From Sphingobacteriales bacterium (GTDB lineage: Bacteria; Bacteroidota; Bacteroidia; Chitinophagales; Chitinophagaceae): 64,000 bases of DNA. The stretch spans positions 1 through 64,000 of the forward strand of contig JACRLZ010000002.1 in assembly GCA_016235125.1 (NCBI GenBank), given 5' to 3'. How positions within the stretch are numbered: position 1 is the stretch's first letter; each line of letters starts with the position of its first letter. The translations under genes and the position numbers were made by a program. The notes beneath the pieces were generated by a model that was not told where the DNA came from, made no database searches, and worked only from the letters and a program-made list of their open reading frames with translations. Of the stretch, positions 14,967-26,800 are shown in pieces.

Positions 14967-17900
14967 TTATTGTTTAACCACCCTGAGTACTTCCTTATTA
15001 TTTAACCTGATAAAGTAAATACCATTTACATACATGGCAAGATTAAAGGTCTGGCTGTCAGCAGTAATTTTTACACTTTGCAACAACCTCCCGGCCTCAT
15101 CATACAGGTTTGCTGTTGAACCAATCAATTGCCTGTCTCCGATCAATATGGTAATAATGCCCTGTGTTGGGTTGGGATAAACAATAGATTTAGGTTTTTC
15201 AGTCTGGTTATATGTTAACCGGATAATGCTGGAGTATCGGAAATTATTATCCAGGTCAATTTGTTTCAGGCGATAGAACATGACGTTGCTGTTCAATCTG
15301 TCTATGTTGCGGTCTGTATATTGGTAAGTGGTAATTGAATTTGAATTACCGGCTGCGGCAACAGCTCCTATGGCAATAAAATTAATTCCATTCAATGAAC
15401 GTTCTACCCTGAACTCTTTGCTGTTCTGTTCGCTGCCGGTGGCCCATTCCAGTAAATTGTCTTTACCAAGATTGGTTCCTTTGAAATACAACCAGGTAAC
15501 AGGCAGTGCACCGCCACCTATAAAGGTTGAACGAATTTCTCCCGGACGCAATGTTTCTGTATTACCTACACTGTCGGTAGCCAGTACAAAGAAATAATAA
15601 GTAGTGTTCACTGCTCCCGTAAAAGTGGTATCAGTCCTTGTGATTCCAGACCTGATTATATTAAAGTTGATGCCATCAGCAGATACATAGAGTGTATAAT
15701 ATTTCAGTCCGCAGCCGCCTGCATCATCTGCACCCGTCCAGCTTAGTGAAACGGGGTTGCTGCTGTTTCCAGGCAAAGCATTCAGGTGGCTGATGGGTGC
15801 AAATGCATCAATGGTGTTTTTGGCAATATTGGTAGGAATGGAATCATTGAAATCAAAGACAATGGAAGCCCTGGCGCCAATTGTATCTAATGTGATGGCT
15901 GTTTGAATTGGTTTAATGCTGAAGTTTACAAAGCCATGTCCATATAATATCTGGCTGCTGTCCTGCAGTAATAAAAATCCTTTTAAGGGATCTGCCGGCG
16001 GCAACAGGGTTATTGGGTCAATGGACTGGAATTCCCAGAAGGCAACATTATTTATCTGGTCGTAGCCTGCAGTGATGTCCACATACAGTCCCAATGAATC
16101 CCTGCAATCCAAACGCTGGTAATACGATGCTGTATTAGCCGGTACAGTAAACGTTTGATTATTGAAACCAAAATTGCCTAACTGGAATGTAGCTGCATCC
16201 TGTTTGGGTTCTATAGGTGAAGTAACCCTTACAAACTTAGCAGGTGCACTTGCGGTAGAATCATTTTCGTATAAAATCGTATAAGGCAACCGGTCTTTTA
16301 CACTTACCCATCTTTTATCGGGTTGTCCATCGGGGCCAATAATTGCATTGGGGTCTCTTGGGCCTATGGCTAAAATATCTTTGGTTGTGCCGGGGCCATT
16401 ACCATTGGGGTTGGGTTTTTGAGTGCCACCTGCGCCGCCATTGGGGGGGCAGTCAGGGTCTCCTCTTCTCCGTCGGGCATCTCTTAGGTTTTGCTGCCGA
16501 CGTATTTTCCACCATTTTTCAAAAGTCCCGTTTTTTCTATGAAATTCTGCTTCTTCTTCTTCCTGACTGGTATTTACACTGTTTTCCCCCCAAACTTGCC
16601 CTCCGAGTTCAGCATTATCATTCATACTTCTTCCGCTTATCAATCTCTCCTGGGCAAAATCTAACAAACCATAAACTGAGCCGATACCACTGAATGACAA
16701 GAGGCTCGAACCCAGGTTGCCTCCTGATTTTGTTAGTTGATATCCATCAATTTTTCCTTTATTGTAATCGTTTATTGCATCTCCAAATTTATTTCCTTTT
16801 ATTAATGCATCAACAGCAGTTAAACCAAATCCCAGTTTTCCTAAACCTGATCCCAGGCCTTTGAGATATTTGACCTGCTCGACTATTTGATTAGATTGTT
16901 TAGCAAGTGCACCTGCCTTTTCAAAATTACCTGCTGATATAAGCCCATCTATTAAAACGTCTAATTTCGCATCTTTCGAAATATTCAACTCGGTGCTCAA
17001 CTGGGTTATTAAACCCAGCAATGTATTATAATTCGATCCAAGGGTTTCAAGTTCTTCAACTGCTTGCATAGTTGTAACTTGATTTTTTTTTGTTTCTTCC
17101 GGTGGACAATCTTCAAGCCCAAACAAATCAACTCCATTTGCCGGGTTATCATGCACATACTGGTACATGCCCATTCCATCCGCATAGCCAATCAGGTCCC
17201 GCTGGTTAAACAACCCTGTTGAAGGATTATATTCCCTGAAGAAAAATTTATAATTACCCGTAGCGCTGTCATACACTTGCCCTGTGAAACCAAAGCGATT
17301 GCCGGTAACAGAACCGGGCATCAGGTTGTTCAGGGAATCATAGATGCTCATCTTGCCATACACATCGTACTCATATTTCTCCAGTAACCTGCCCTGCTGG
17401 TTGGTAATGGCTTCTACCGAATTGAGTTCATTTTGATGATAATAAAATGAGACATTATTTTTTTCATTTACCAGCGGCGTAAGAAAATTTGAAAAAATGG
17501 TTTTGTTCAGTGTGGTATTGGTTGCATTGTCCCTTTCCTCTATTTGCTTCATTCCGGAATAAGTATAGTTTAGGATATTTCCGTTCATGTTTTTTCTTAC
17601 CCTTCTGTTAAATGCATCATATTGATAGGTCAAAACATTTGCAGGCGATGACGAATCTTTCAATAACCTTTTTTCTGCATCGTAGGTTTTATAAAAAAGG
17701 CCATCGTAAGTAAGGTTCCCGTTGTTGTCATAAGTAAAGTTTATGTTCTGCGTTCCGTTGTTGCTGTTGGTCAGTTGGTTTAAATTATTGCTGGTATAAG
17801 TTGTGTTTACGCCATTTAAGTTTGCTGAAATCCTGTTTCCAACCGCATCATAGGTGTAAGTGTTCTGTATGGTTGGTGTACCACCGATAATGCCTCTCTT

Positions 17901-20777
17901 ATAGTTGGTAAGCCTGCGGCCGTTGTCATAAGTGAATTGTTCCGATTTAGCGGGGTTATTCAGCCGGTTGATGGCTGTTTTATTCTGCTCGTTATTGTAA
18001 GAGAAATTTGTATTCTGAATAGAACCGCCTGCTGTTGAAAAATCGGTGAGCCGGTTTGCAAAGTCATACTGCATATTGCTTGTTATGCCGTTGGCGAATG
18101 TTTTGGCAATTACCTGGTTCAGGTTATTGTATTGATAGCTTACTAATACTGAATTGTTTTTGGAAATGCTTACTAACCGGTTCCGTGTGTCAAAATTTTT
18201 TGTAATAACCGTACTGTCCGTGTAGATGGTTGTTTGTGTACGGCCGGCGATATTGTACGCATAATTTACCGTTCTGCCATTAAAGGTTTCGGAAATAATA
18301 CGGTTCAGTGCATCATAGGCAATAGTAACGGTACCGGCATTATTGGTGGCCGACAATAGCCTTCCCAACGCATCGTATGTATAGCTATATAGATGGCTAT
18401 CGGGTAATGTTTTTGTGATGATCCGGTTCAGCGAGTCGTATGTAAAATTAATATTGGTGCCGTCTGTAAGTCGTTTGGTAATTATTTCCCCTTTATTGTT
18501 ATAAGTGTATTCTATAAACCGTGCATCAGGGTAGGTGATTCTTTTTATCCTGTTCAAACTGTCGTAGGTGTAATTGGTAATATTATTGGTCTGGTCTTTT
18601 ACTGAGATGATATTTCCCTGCGCATCATAAGTGGGAGTGACGGTAAATCCATTATTATCAGTCATGGTTTTAACCCGGTCAAGGCTGTCGTATGTAAAAC
18701 TGCTGGGAAACCCGTTTCGGTCAGTTATTGTAATAATGTTACTATTCCTGTCATAAGTCAGCAGATAGGAATTACTCAGCGGGTCTGTAATTCTTTTTGG
18801 ACGGTTCAGGCTGTCATATTCAGCCGTATAGGTAGCTCCAGTCCCATTTGTATAGCTGGCTACATTGCTGTTATTGTCATAAGCAAAATTTGCGATAGCG
18901 CCGCTGATGTCATTAATGGATATTAAACGGTCTAACTGGTCATACGCATAGTTGAATGTTTCACCATTCGGTAAATTAATAGAGATAATATTACCGTTTG
19001 CATCATAGTTCAGGCTGCTGCTATTTCCCTGGGGGTCCTTTACACCGGTAAGCCTGTTCCTGTTATCATAACTTAATTTCAGGGAATGACCCAGCGCATT
19101 GGTAATGCCAGTTAAATTATTCATGGCATCATAAGTTGCAGTACTATTATTTCCCATCACATCGGTAAACTGCACAATTCTGTTGGATGCATCATAACCG
19201 ATCAGGCTTGTTTCATTGTTTTCGTTGATAAAAGAAACGGCATTTCCTTCCGCATCATAATTCAGCCTGACATTATTATTAAGAGGGTCAATAATTTTTT
19301 TTAACCGGTCTAAAATATCGTATTCTAAGCTGCTGGTATTGCCCCTTGCATCAACGTATGAAAGCAGGTTTCCTCTTGCATCAAATCCCAGCGTTGCCGA
19401 ATAACCATTGGGACCGGTGACGCTTATCGGGTTTCCGTATGCATCATAGTTGTAGATAAATGTATTTCCTTTCGGGTCGGTGCTGCTGATTATATCTCCG
19501 TTGCTGTTGTAAGAAGCAGTATAAACCAGGTTTCCCGGTTCTGTCAATTGGGTAAGGTTGCCATAGCTGTCATAGGTCATTGCAGTAGCAAACCCTTTTG
19601 CATCGGTAAAGCTGGTTACCCGGTTAAAATTTGTGGAATAAGTGTAAGTGGTCGTCTGGTTCAGGGGATCCTTCCTGGTAAGCATATTGCCCTTAGCATC
19701 ATAAGTATAATTATATTGATTGCCCTTCGCATCTGTTTCTTTTATCTTATTCCCGTTTTCATCAAACTCAAAGCTCATATTATATCCACAGCAATTACCC
19801 GAAACAGAAGTCAGCCATACCTGGGTCCCCTTTTTTTTGTATCCGTATTTTGTTACCTGGTTATTCCCGGTGGCTAAATGATCGGTTACTATCGTAATAT
19901 TAGTGGCAGTATCATAGGAAAAACTTATACGCTTATTACAGCCAATCAATTCACTAATACTAAAATCATTAAAGTATATAATATCAACTGTATTGTTGTT
20001 TTTATCGGTTAAAGTTTTCATGGGGCCGTTTACCAGGTAACTGTATTTATTTTTTCCTCCCAGAGGATCAGTTACTTCTTTCAGGTTTCCATTACCATCA
20101 TATGTGTAAGTATAAGTACGGGTTGGTGATGCAATGGCATCCACAACGGTGGCTAATTTTCCACTATTGTATATAAAAGTAATTGCCTGTCCTGCTGTAT
20201 TCACCATTGAAGTTAATAAGCTGTCTGTATAATTAAAGTTGATAAAGTTGCCATTCGGCTCTTCCATCTTTGTTATCCTTTTGTGGGTACTGTTGTCAAA
20301 ATAAAATTTAGTGCCATCCAACTCAGTAAGCAAATATTTATTGGGCTGATATTCCGTTAGTGTATTAAAAAACCCTTTTGGCGATTGATAGCCGCCACCT
20401 GCAAGCAGAAGATAGTTATCCTCCCTGCCATCGCCCCAAATGATGGTGCGGCTGCCGGCAGAGTCGTTTTTGTATTTTATTGAATAGAAAAAGCTCCAGC
20501 CATTGCCAAAACCGTTATTCTGCCCGAAATTAAAACTGTTATAATTAAACGTCACGTTGATGCCAAAACCACGGGCCGGCACATAAATATCAGTACGGGG
20601 GATAAATAAATTGCCACTAAAAGTATTTACCTGTGTGCCCAGCGGCCCCGTTTTATTGGGCTTGTTTATATTTTGAGCGCTGCTGTTAAGTACTGAAACA
20701 ACCGGCAGCATCAACAGCAGCAGCTTGCCTTTTACTGGCAGCGTCGCCATCCGGATTTTCTTGATAAAACTGTACAT
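14967..20777 (-). CDS. giant secreted RHS/YD-repeat protein with T9SS sorting domain
   Basis: A 1936-residue exported protein. A signal peptide lies in the first 35 residues (the true start may be Met10). Residues about 40-150 resemble the cap region found before RHS repeats; YD repeats fill about 150-1150; the RHS core ('FTGQVYDSATG...FFREYNPSTGLF...YQYVHDNP') spans about 1160-1220. The usual closing D-P-x-G-L appears here as V-D-L-F-G-L. A predicted helical segment with Gly-rich stretches (about 1225-1420) and a Gly/Pro/Asn-rich linker (1430-1465) follow. Then come a beta domain also seen in large T9SS proteins (about 1490-1650), an FN3-like domain (1660-1745), a 'LLEWATGSEQN' domain (1750-1850) and a type A T9SS domain in the last 77 residues ('VYPNPTQG...GIYFIRL'). 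RHS repeats form hollow shells around a C-terminal cargo in toxins and teneurins. Here the cargo position is followed by surface-protein domains and a secretion signal. It lies 28 bp after the giant CARDB gene and is probably in its operon. Confidence 0.85.
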   Translation of the reverse strand: MYSFIKKIRMATLPVKGKLLLLMLPVVSVLNSSAQNINKPNKTGPLGTQVNTFSGNLFIPRTDIYVPARGFGINVTFNYNSFNFGQNNGFGNGWSFFYSIKYKNDSAGSRTIIWGDGREDNYLLLAGGGYQSPKGFFNTLTEYQPNKYLLTELDGTKFYFDNSTHKRITKMEEPNGNFINFNYTDSLLTSMVNTAGQAITFIYNSGKLATVVDAIASPTRTYTYTYDGNGNLKEVTDPLGGKNKYSYLVNGPMKTLTDKNNNTVDIIYFNDFSISELIGCNKRISFSYDTATNITIVTDHLATGNNQVTKYGYKKKGTQVWLTSVSGNCCGYNMSFEFDENGNKIKETDAKGNQYNYTYDAKGNMLTRKDPLNQTTTYTYSTNFNRVTSFTDAKGFATAMTYDSYGNLTQLTEPGNLVYTASYNSNGDIISSTDPKGNTFIYNYDAYGNPISVTGPNGYSATLGFDARGNLLSYVDARGNTSSLEYDILDRLKKIIDPLNNNVRLNYDAEGNAVSFINENNETSLIGYDASNRIVQFTDVMGNNSTATYDAMNNLTGITNALGHSLKLSYDNRNRLTGVKDPQGNSSSLNYDANGNIISINLPNGETFNYAYDQLDRLISINDISGAIANFAYDNNSNVASYTNGTGATYTAEYDSLNRPKRITDPLSNSYLLTYDRNSNIITITDRNGFPSSFTYDSLDRVKTMTDNNGFTVTPTYDAQGNIISVKDQTNNITNYTYDSLNRIKRITYPDARFIEYTYNNKGEIITKRLTDGTNINFTYDSLNRIITKTLPDSHLYSYTYDALGRLLSATNNAGTVTIAYDALNRIISETFNGRTVNYAYNIAGRTQTTIYTDSTVITKNFDTRNRLVSISKNNSVLVSYQYNNLNQVIAKTFANGITSNMQYDFANRLTDFSTAGGSIQNTNFSYNNEQNKTAINRLNNPAKSEQFTYDNGRRLTNYKRGIIGGTPTIQNTYTYDAVGNRISANLNGVNTTYTSNNLNQLTNSNNGTQNINFTYDNNGNLTYDGLFYKTYDAEKRLLKDSSSPANVLTYQYDAFNRRVRKNMNGNILNYTYSGMKQIEERDNATNTTLNKTIFSNFLTPLVNEKNNVSFYYHQNELNSVEAITNQQGRLLEKYEYDVYGKMSIYDSLNNLMPGSVTGNRFGFTGQVYDSATGNYKFFFREYNPSTGLFNQRDLIGYADGMGMYQYVHDNPANGVDLFGLEDCPPEETKKNQVTTMQAVEELETLGSNYNTLLGLITQLSTELNISKDAKLDVLIDGLISAGNFEKAGALAKQSNQIVEQVKYLKGLGSGLGKLGFGLTAVDALIKGNKFGDAINDYNKGKIDGYQLTKSGGNLGSSLLSFSGIGSVYGLLDFAQERLISGRSMNDNAELGGQVWGENSVNTSQEEEEAEFHRKNGTFEKWWKIRRQQNLRDARRRRGDPDCPPNGGAGGTQKPNPNGNGPGTTKDILAIGPRDPNAIIGPDGQPDKRWVSVKDRLPYTILYENDSTASAPAKFVRVTSPIEPKQDAATFQLGNFGFNNQTFTVPANTASYYQRLDCRDSLGLYVDITAGYDQINNVAFWEFQSIDPITLLPPADPLKGFLLLQDSSQILYGHGFVNFSIKPIQTAITLDTIGARASIVFDFNDSIPTNIAKNTIDAFAPISHLNALPGNSSNPVSLSWTGADDAGGCGLKYYTLYVSADGINFNIIRSGITRTDTTFTGAVNTTYYFFVLATDSVGNTETLRPGEIRSTFIGGGALPVTWLYFKGTNLGKDNLLEWATGSEQNSKEFRVERSLNGINFIAIGAVAAAGNSNSITTYQYTDRNIDRLNSNVMFYRLKQIDLDNNFRYSSIIRLTYNQTEKPKSIVYPNPTQGIITILIGDRQLIGSTANLYDEAGRLLQSVKITADSQTFNLAMYVNGIYFIRLNNKEVLRVVKQ

Positions 20778-20805
20778 GTGGTATAACTTTTTTTGTCAGG
20801 TACTT

Positions 20806-23800
20806 TTATTTCAGGTTAAACAGAACGATGGTGTTTCTTTGTATAGTGGCATGCATCTTTGAATAGATCAGTATAGAACCAGAACCGCCGGCACGGATGA
20901 TGCCCGGAGGCCCGTCCTGTTCAGTTAATTCTAAATACAATGAAGTAGTGCCATTGGCAACCCCTGCCTGCGAAAGCGACATCAGTACATTATGGTCACT
21001 GTATAATGTTCTTGCCTGAGCAGGTACGTCCACATTGGTGGGGTTGCTGTAATTAATTTGTATTACAAATGGCCAGCCTATTGTTACCCTGTCGGGTGCC
21101 ACAATTTCTGCAACGAGTTGCGAGTTTAAACCGCTGGCTGCTCCCGGTGCACAACCTGGCGCATTACCATTACCAGGACCAACGTTAACACCGCCACCTG
21201 TTATCAATCCGCCATTGTTTGGATTTACCACTGAGAAACCATTAGTTAATGTTGTTATGCTGCTATCAGGTTTGGTCAGACTGAGGTCATATATTCCCAA
21301 TGGTTTTCCTTGCAAATTAAATGTGGCATATACTGTAGTGCTGTTGGTGAAGTAAACGGCGGAAGCTGTAATGACAGTACCCGGCTTGCTTAATTTCGCC
21401 GTCATATTATTCGTAAACAGTGAACCATTTATTTTGATTGTTACATTGCCTGAATTGCCGCCCGATGTGGTATGAATATTCAGTATGGCAAATGGCAGCT
21501 TCACGGCTTTTAATGTGATGTTTTGCACAACCGGGTTGCTGGATACACAACGGATCGTGATATAGTAAACACCTGTTGTTACTGATGCTATCACAATTTC
21601 CTGGTTGCCATAGTTGGGTGTACTGTAGGTATAATCAAAATGTGCAGCAGAGGGAACATAACCTTTACCGATAAACATCTGGTTCTTCATGGTAAGTGAA
21701 TCACCGGATTTAAGTGTAACCAGAATAGTAGCTCCGTTTAATGAATCAGGTATTACTAATTTATAGAACCTGCTGATGTTGAACAGCGTATTTGGTGTCA
21801 GCACATTCATTGGCAACGCTGCTACTTTTACATACAGTTGCGATACGGCCATGCCCGAATTATTGTTTTCGTTGCTTTCACCAATATTGTTAAGCAGGTC
21901 TGTTTTTACTATTACATTGTAATTTCCCTCGGTCACATCAGTTATCAATGGTTGCAGGCTGATGGTATCCGTAGCCAGCGGGCCCATATTGATGGTTTTG
22001 TTCTTTATTCCCAGCAATACCGCTGTTGAATCCAACGTACTGTTCTTAGACAAATAAATACCGTCGGCAGAAACGCCTGCTGCAGTATTTGCAGAAATAT
22101 TTTTTACCACCCATCTAACAGTATCTAACGTATAACCCAGCAACACACTATCCGGCTTCATTATATTTTCCACAACGAGGTCGGAGGGAGGCGGGCTGTA
22201 AATGGTTATATACTTAAAGGCAAGATTATTATTGTTGTTGCTTTCAATTAAATTATGGGTTGCGTTTACCCGGCTTATTAAAATGTAATTACCCGGCACA
22301 ACACTCATTGGAATGTTGACTGTAACTGTATCAGTATAAAACTGACCTGGTTGCAATGCCCCCACATGGTTTCTTCCTGATAGAAGAATATCGTATCCGT
22401 TATTTCCCGGGATGAAATCGGGGGAGAGCCATATATCATCACTCCAGTTACCCGGATAGGTAACTCCGGCTCCGCTATTGGTGGTTCTGTGTATTATTGT
22501 TACTGGCTGCCCCGCTGCAATTAATGATGGGGCAGTTATAATACTGTCAGTCAAATCAGGCAGCGAAGGTTGTATGACGTGAATTTTTTTGGCTGCACCG
22601 GCTCCATTGCGAATCAGGTTGCCATTATTGTTCAACACTGTTTCGTGTGCTATTCCATAAGGAGGATAATAATTTGTTCGGGCAAATACATAATAATCAC
22701 CGGTTGGCATATTAGGTGGTATTGCATTTCTTGTATCGCTGTAAACCTGGTTAGTATTTAATGGAGTGGTTTCAAAAAATCCGGATGCTATCACAGCATT
22801 GCTATTAAATACTGAATCGGGAGAAAAGTAAATGCCATCATACCATCCGCTGTAATTGGCCAAACCGGGATTGTATCCAATATTTTTTACTGTCCAGCTT
22901 ATTGTGTAGGGCCTTGCAACGGTGGCGGTATCCGGCCCAGTTACAGTTGTTACAGTATGATCAACGGATGGATTAATTAATACCCTGCTGCCCGATCCGG
23001 TTATATTATTGTTTCCATTGCTTCCTTCATATACCGCACTATCCGAATTAGTTTTTACAAAGAAGTAAGCTGTGTTGATATTTGTTTGAGGGAAACAGTT
23101 ATTTATGTTAAATGCAAACGGCATATTCACATTAAACGAATCTGTGTAGCTGCTTCCTCCGGGCACTATTTCGCTATGGCTTCTCCGGGCAATATAATAA
23201 CTGGTAGCCGGTGTAAATGTTGGACTGCAACTGATGAAAACACTATCTAACCAGTTGTTGCCGGCTGTTGTACCGGTACCATTGTTAGTTACTGTGTATT
23301 TTATTTTTGTTGAGAAAACGCTGAAAACTGTATCGGTCATCTGTATATTTGAAACAACGAGGTCGTTTGCTGCAGCCGGTGTAACGATTATGCTTGCTGC
23401 TGCACTGATATTATTGTTCGGGTTGGTCTCCCTGAAGGCGCTGTCGTAATTGGTATGCACATAAAAATACCTTGTGCCGGATGTGGCTACGGGGAAAGTA
23501 TAATTAAACGTATGCGCCGCCGCCGTACCCACCGGCAAATTCTCAGTATAGGTTATGGAATCAATTAACTGTGCACTGCCATTAAATACCGGCGATGTAC
23601 TTACATAAACTTTATCCCTCTGTATATGATTGAATACAGCCCCCGGGCCATTATTCAGCACCGTGTAATTGATAGTAAAGTTTTGCCCTCCCATTATATT
23701 GGCTGGTACTGTTACAGAGGACACCGTTGCATCAGGTCGCTGAATGGCGATAGGCAATACACTTCTTCTTGTTTCCGGTGTACCCGGGTATTCATATACT

Positions 23801-26800
23801 GCATCTGTGGCATTGGCTAAAACATATACATAATAGTTGCCGGCAGGTAAGTTTGAAGGAATTGTAAAATTGGCCGTTTTGGGGTGATTGGAACCAGGAT
23901 TGATAACATTAACGGTGTTCAGATTAAACTGCGCCGGATTGGTTCCTGGGGACAGGCAAAAATCTGCAACAGGAGCATCGGGCACATCCAGTCCTGAATT
24001 CAATACACCCTGGGTAGTTTCATTAACCAACACTGCATTAGCTGTGTTCAGCCCTGTTGAGTCGGTACTTAAATAAACCCTGTCTGTCCAATAACTGCCG
24101 CCGAAGCTTATACTGTCGCGGATGGAAATATTTATACCCGGAGACGCCGGACAGGGGCCATTCAATACAAAATAATGCCCTTTGTTTTTTTCAATATTAT
24201 CAGTAAAGCCGGTATTGCCAATATTCCAGTTTGCGCCAATTTGCTGGGTGATGCTGGCAGTTGTTACCGGTACTGTTAATGAGCTCACTGTTAAACGAGG
24301 AGTAGGAGTAAGAAAGATCTGTACCTGGGTGTAGTTTGTATTATTGTTATTTAATGCACCTTCATATAATGAGTTTGAGTTATTAGCAAACACATAAATG
24401 AAATAAGTTCCGAAAATATAATTGGGCACTACTACCTGCACACTCCGGGTGTACACACTGTCCGGCAGCAACTGCCCGCTATTTGTAAATTCAGCATTCG
24501 CCGCATTGGCATAATAAGAACCATTGGCTTTAGGTAATTTTAGCGGTATGGCTGTATTGATATTGAACAACGGGCTTTGAGAGATATAAACCTTATCTGT
24601 CCAGGCAGACGCTGGCGGAGTAACTACTCCATAATTTTTTACTTTGTAAGTAAGATTGATGACGCTTCCGGAAAAAGTAGTGATGGGTGCAAATACAGTA
24701 TCCACCCTCAAATCCGGTGTGGGGGAAAGGGTAACGGCTATCGCCTGCGGCGCCCTTGCCGTATCATTCACTTTAGTTATTTGTACCGGCGCATTCACTC
24801 CGGCAGGGTAGTTGGTAATTACATAGGCATAGAGTGGCTGGCTATAACTTAACGGTAAAGTAAAGTTAACAGAGTTGGTATATTGCTGACCACTGTCTAA
24901 TGCACTTACATTTGGCCTGGTAGCAATAAGCAATGGCAGTAAACCAGTCCATAATGCGGGATTTGATTGAGGTGGTACTGAGAAATTGGGCAAAGTATCC
25001 AAATTCAATAACACTCCATCTGTCCAGTTTTGATTGGTAGTCGTTTTTCCCGGTCCGGGGTTTCTTATTGTCCAGCTTATGGAAATTGTTTGACCCGAAA
25101 ATGCTGTTGTTGGGGCTTGCACATTTTGCACCACTAAATCGGGCAGTGGTATCAGGCTGAATTGTTGTATCGGTCCTGTGTTAAGTATGGTGCAGGAACC
25201 GTTGTGTGCTACCACCATCCATTTATATGTCTGATTATACTGCAGCCCGCTGTTCAACGGTAGTGTATAATTCACCGATGTTATATTTGCTGCGTAGGGA
25301 ATAGCAGGTTGTGCTGAATCTGCACGCCAAACATATAAATCAAACGTATAAAATAAATTGGGCTGTGCAGGCACCCACGAAAGTGTAAGCGGCAACTGTT
25401 GGTTGATAGCTCCGTTGACAGGAAGCATACCGTGTACAGAATCGGGTTGAATGCTGTTGACTACGGTAACAACCAGCGTATCATTGGCGCTGGCAGCCCC
25501 GCAATTACCACTGGCAGATACCAGCAATGAATATGTACCCGGAGTTGTCCAGTTGACAATTGCAGTATTCGTCGTAGAAGACAAAGTGCCGACACCAACT
25601 ATTCTCCAGAAATAAGTGGCTCCCGGTATATTATTTACAGTGTAAGTTGCTGTTGCAGGACATAAGTTTGAATAACCGGAAATCGGATTTAGACTGGCAA
25701 CATTTGTACAGAAAGCTCTATCCACCGGAGTAGCTGCCAGGTAATTGGTATCGCCGCTTTGTGAAGCTCTTACCGTCACTGTTCCCAAACCGGTAAGTGT
25801 TAACAGGTTTCCTGAAACAGTTGCCGGCCCCGAAACAACAGAGTAAATAATTGGTAGTCCTGAACTGGCTGTTGCCGCTAAACTAACAGGAGGATTCCCA
25901 AAATTTTGATTGGCGATTGCAGGGAAACTGATTGTTTGAGAGGCTTTGTTTATAGTAAAACTTTGTGTTACCGGCGCTGCTGTGTCATATACATCATCCC
26001 CGATTTGATTCGCCCTGAGGGTAACTAACCCGGTTCCGGTAATCGTTAAAAGATTTGTTTGTGCATTGATAGTTGCAGGGCCGCTGATTAAAGTAAATGC
26101 AACTGGCAATCCCGATGTGGCAGTGGCATTAGGCACAAATGGAGCATCTCCATAAGTTTTATCGGGGATAACCGGAAAATTAATTGTTTGTGCTATTGAA
26201 TTAGCAGCAAATGAAAATGTATTGGAAGCAGGCCCGTCGCCACAAAGATTATAGTATTTCACCAAATAAGTACCTGCTGCTGATGCATAATAAGATGCAT
26301 TGACAGCGCTGCCTATTAAAGTGTCATTTCTGTACCAATGATAGCCTAGCGAATACTGATTAGCATTTGGAGCAGATGCATACAACCAGCGACCAACCTT
26401 GTTTACTACAGCGGCTTCAGAAGGTGCCGGTTGACTCACCGTAATCTGCCTGTTGGCAGAAGGCCCATTGCCACAAAGGTTAGATGTGTTGAGTGTTATT
26501 GTTCGTGTGCCGGCAGTTGTCCATGTTACAAAGGCCGTATCCTGGTTGGTAGTAAAGCTGCCTCCGCCACTGAGTGACCAGTTGTATATTACTCCCGGTT
26601 CTTTCTGGCTTGCATAGTATGTATGGATACCTGTACTGATGCAGCCCGTACCTGGCCCCAGAATGGTAAAGCTCAGCAATGGAATTGTCTTTATAGTAAG
26701 CGGCTTTATATTGATACTTGTATCCGGAGGGGAGTTGCCAATTACTCTTACCCTGTACCCGTTTGAACCCGGAGTATTGGCAGGAATAAAAGCGTTGATT

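Noticed and set aside
15328..20700. Open frames on the plus strand across the giant RHS gene
   Set aside because: They are antisense shadows of repetitive coding sequence and have no recognisable products.
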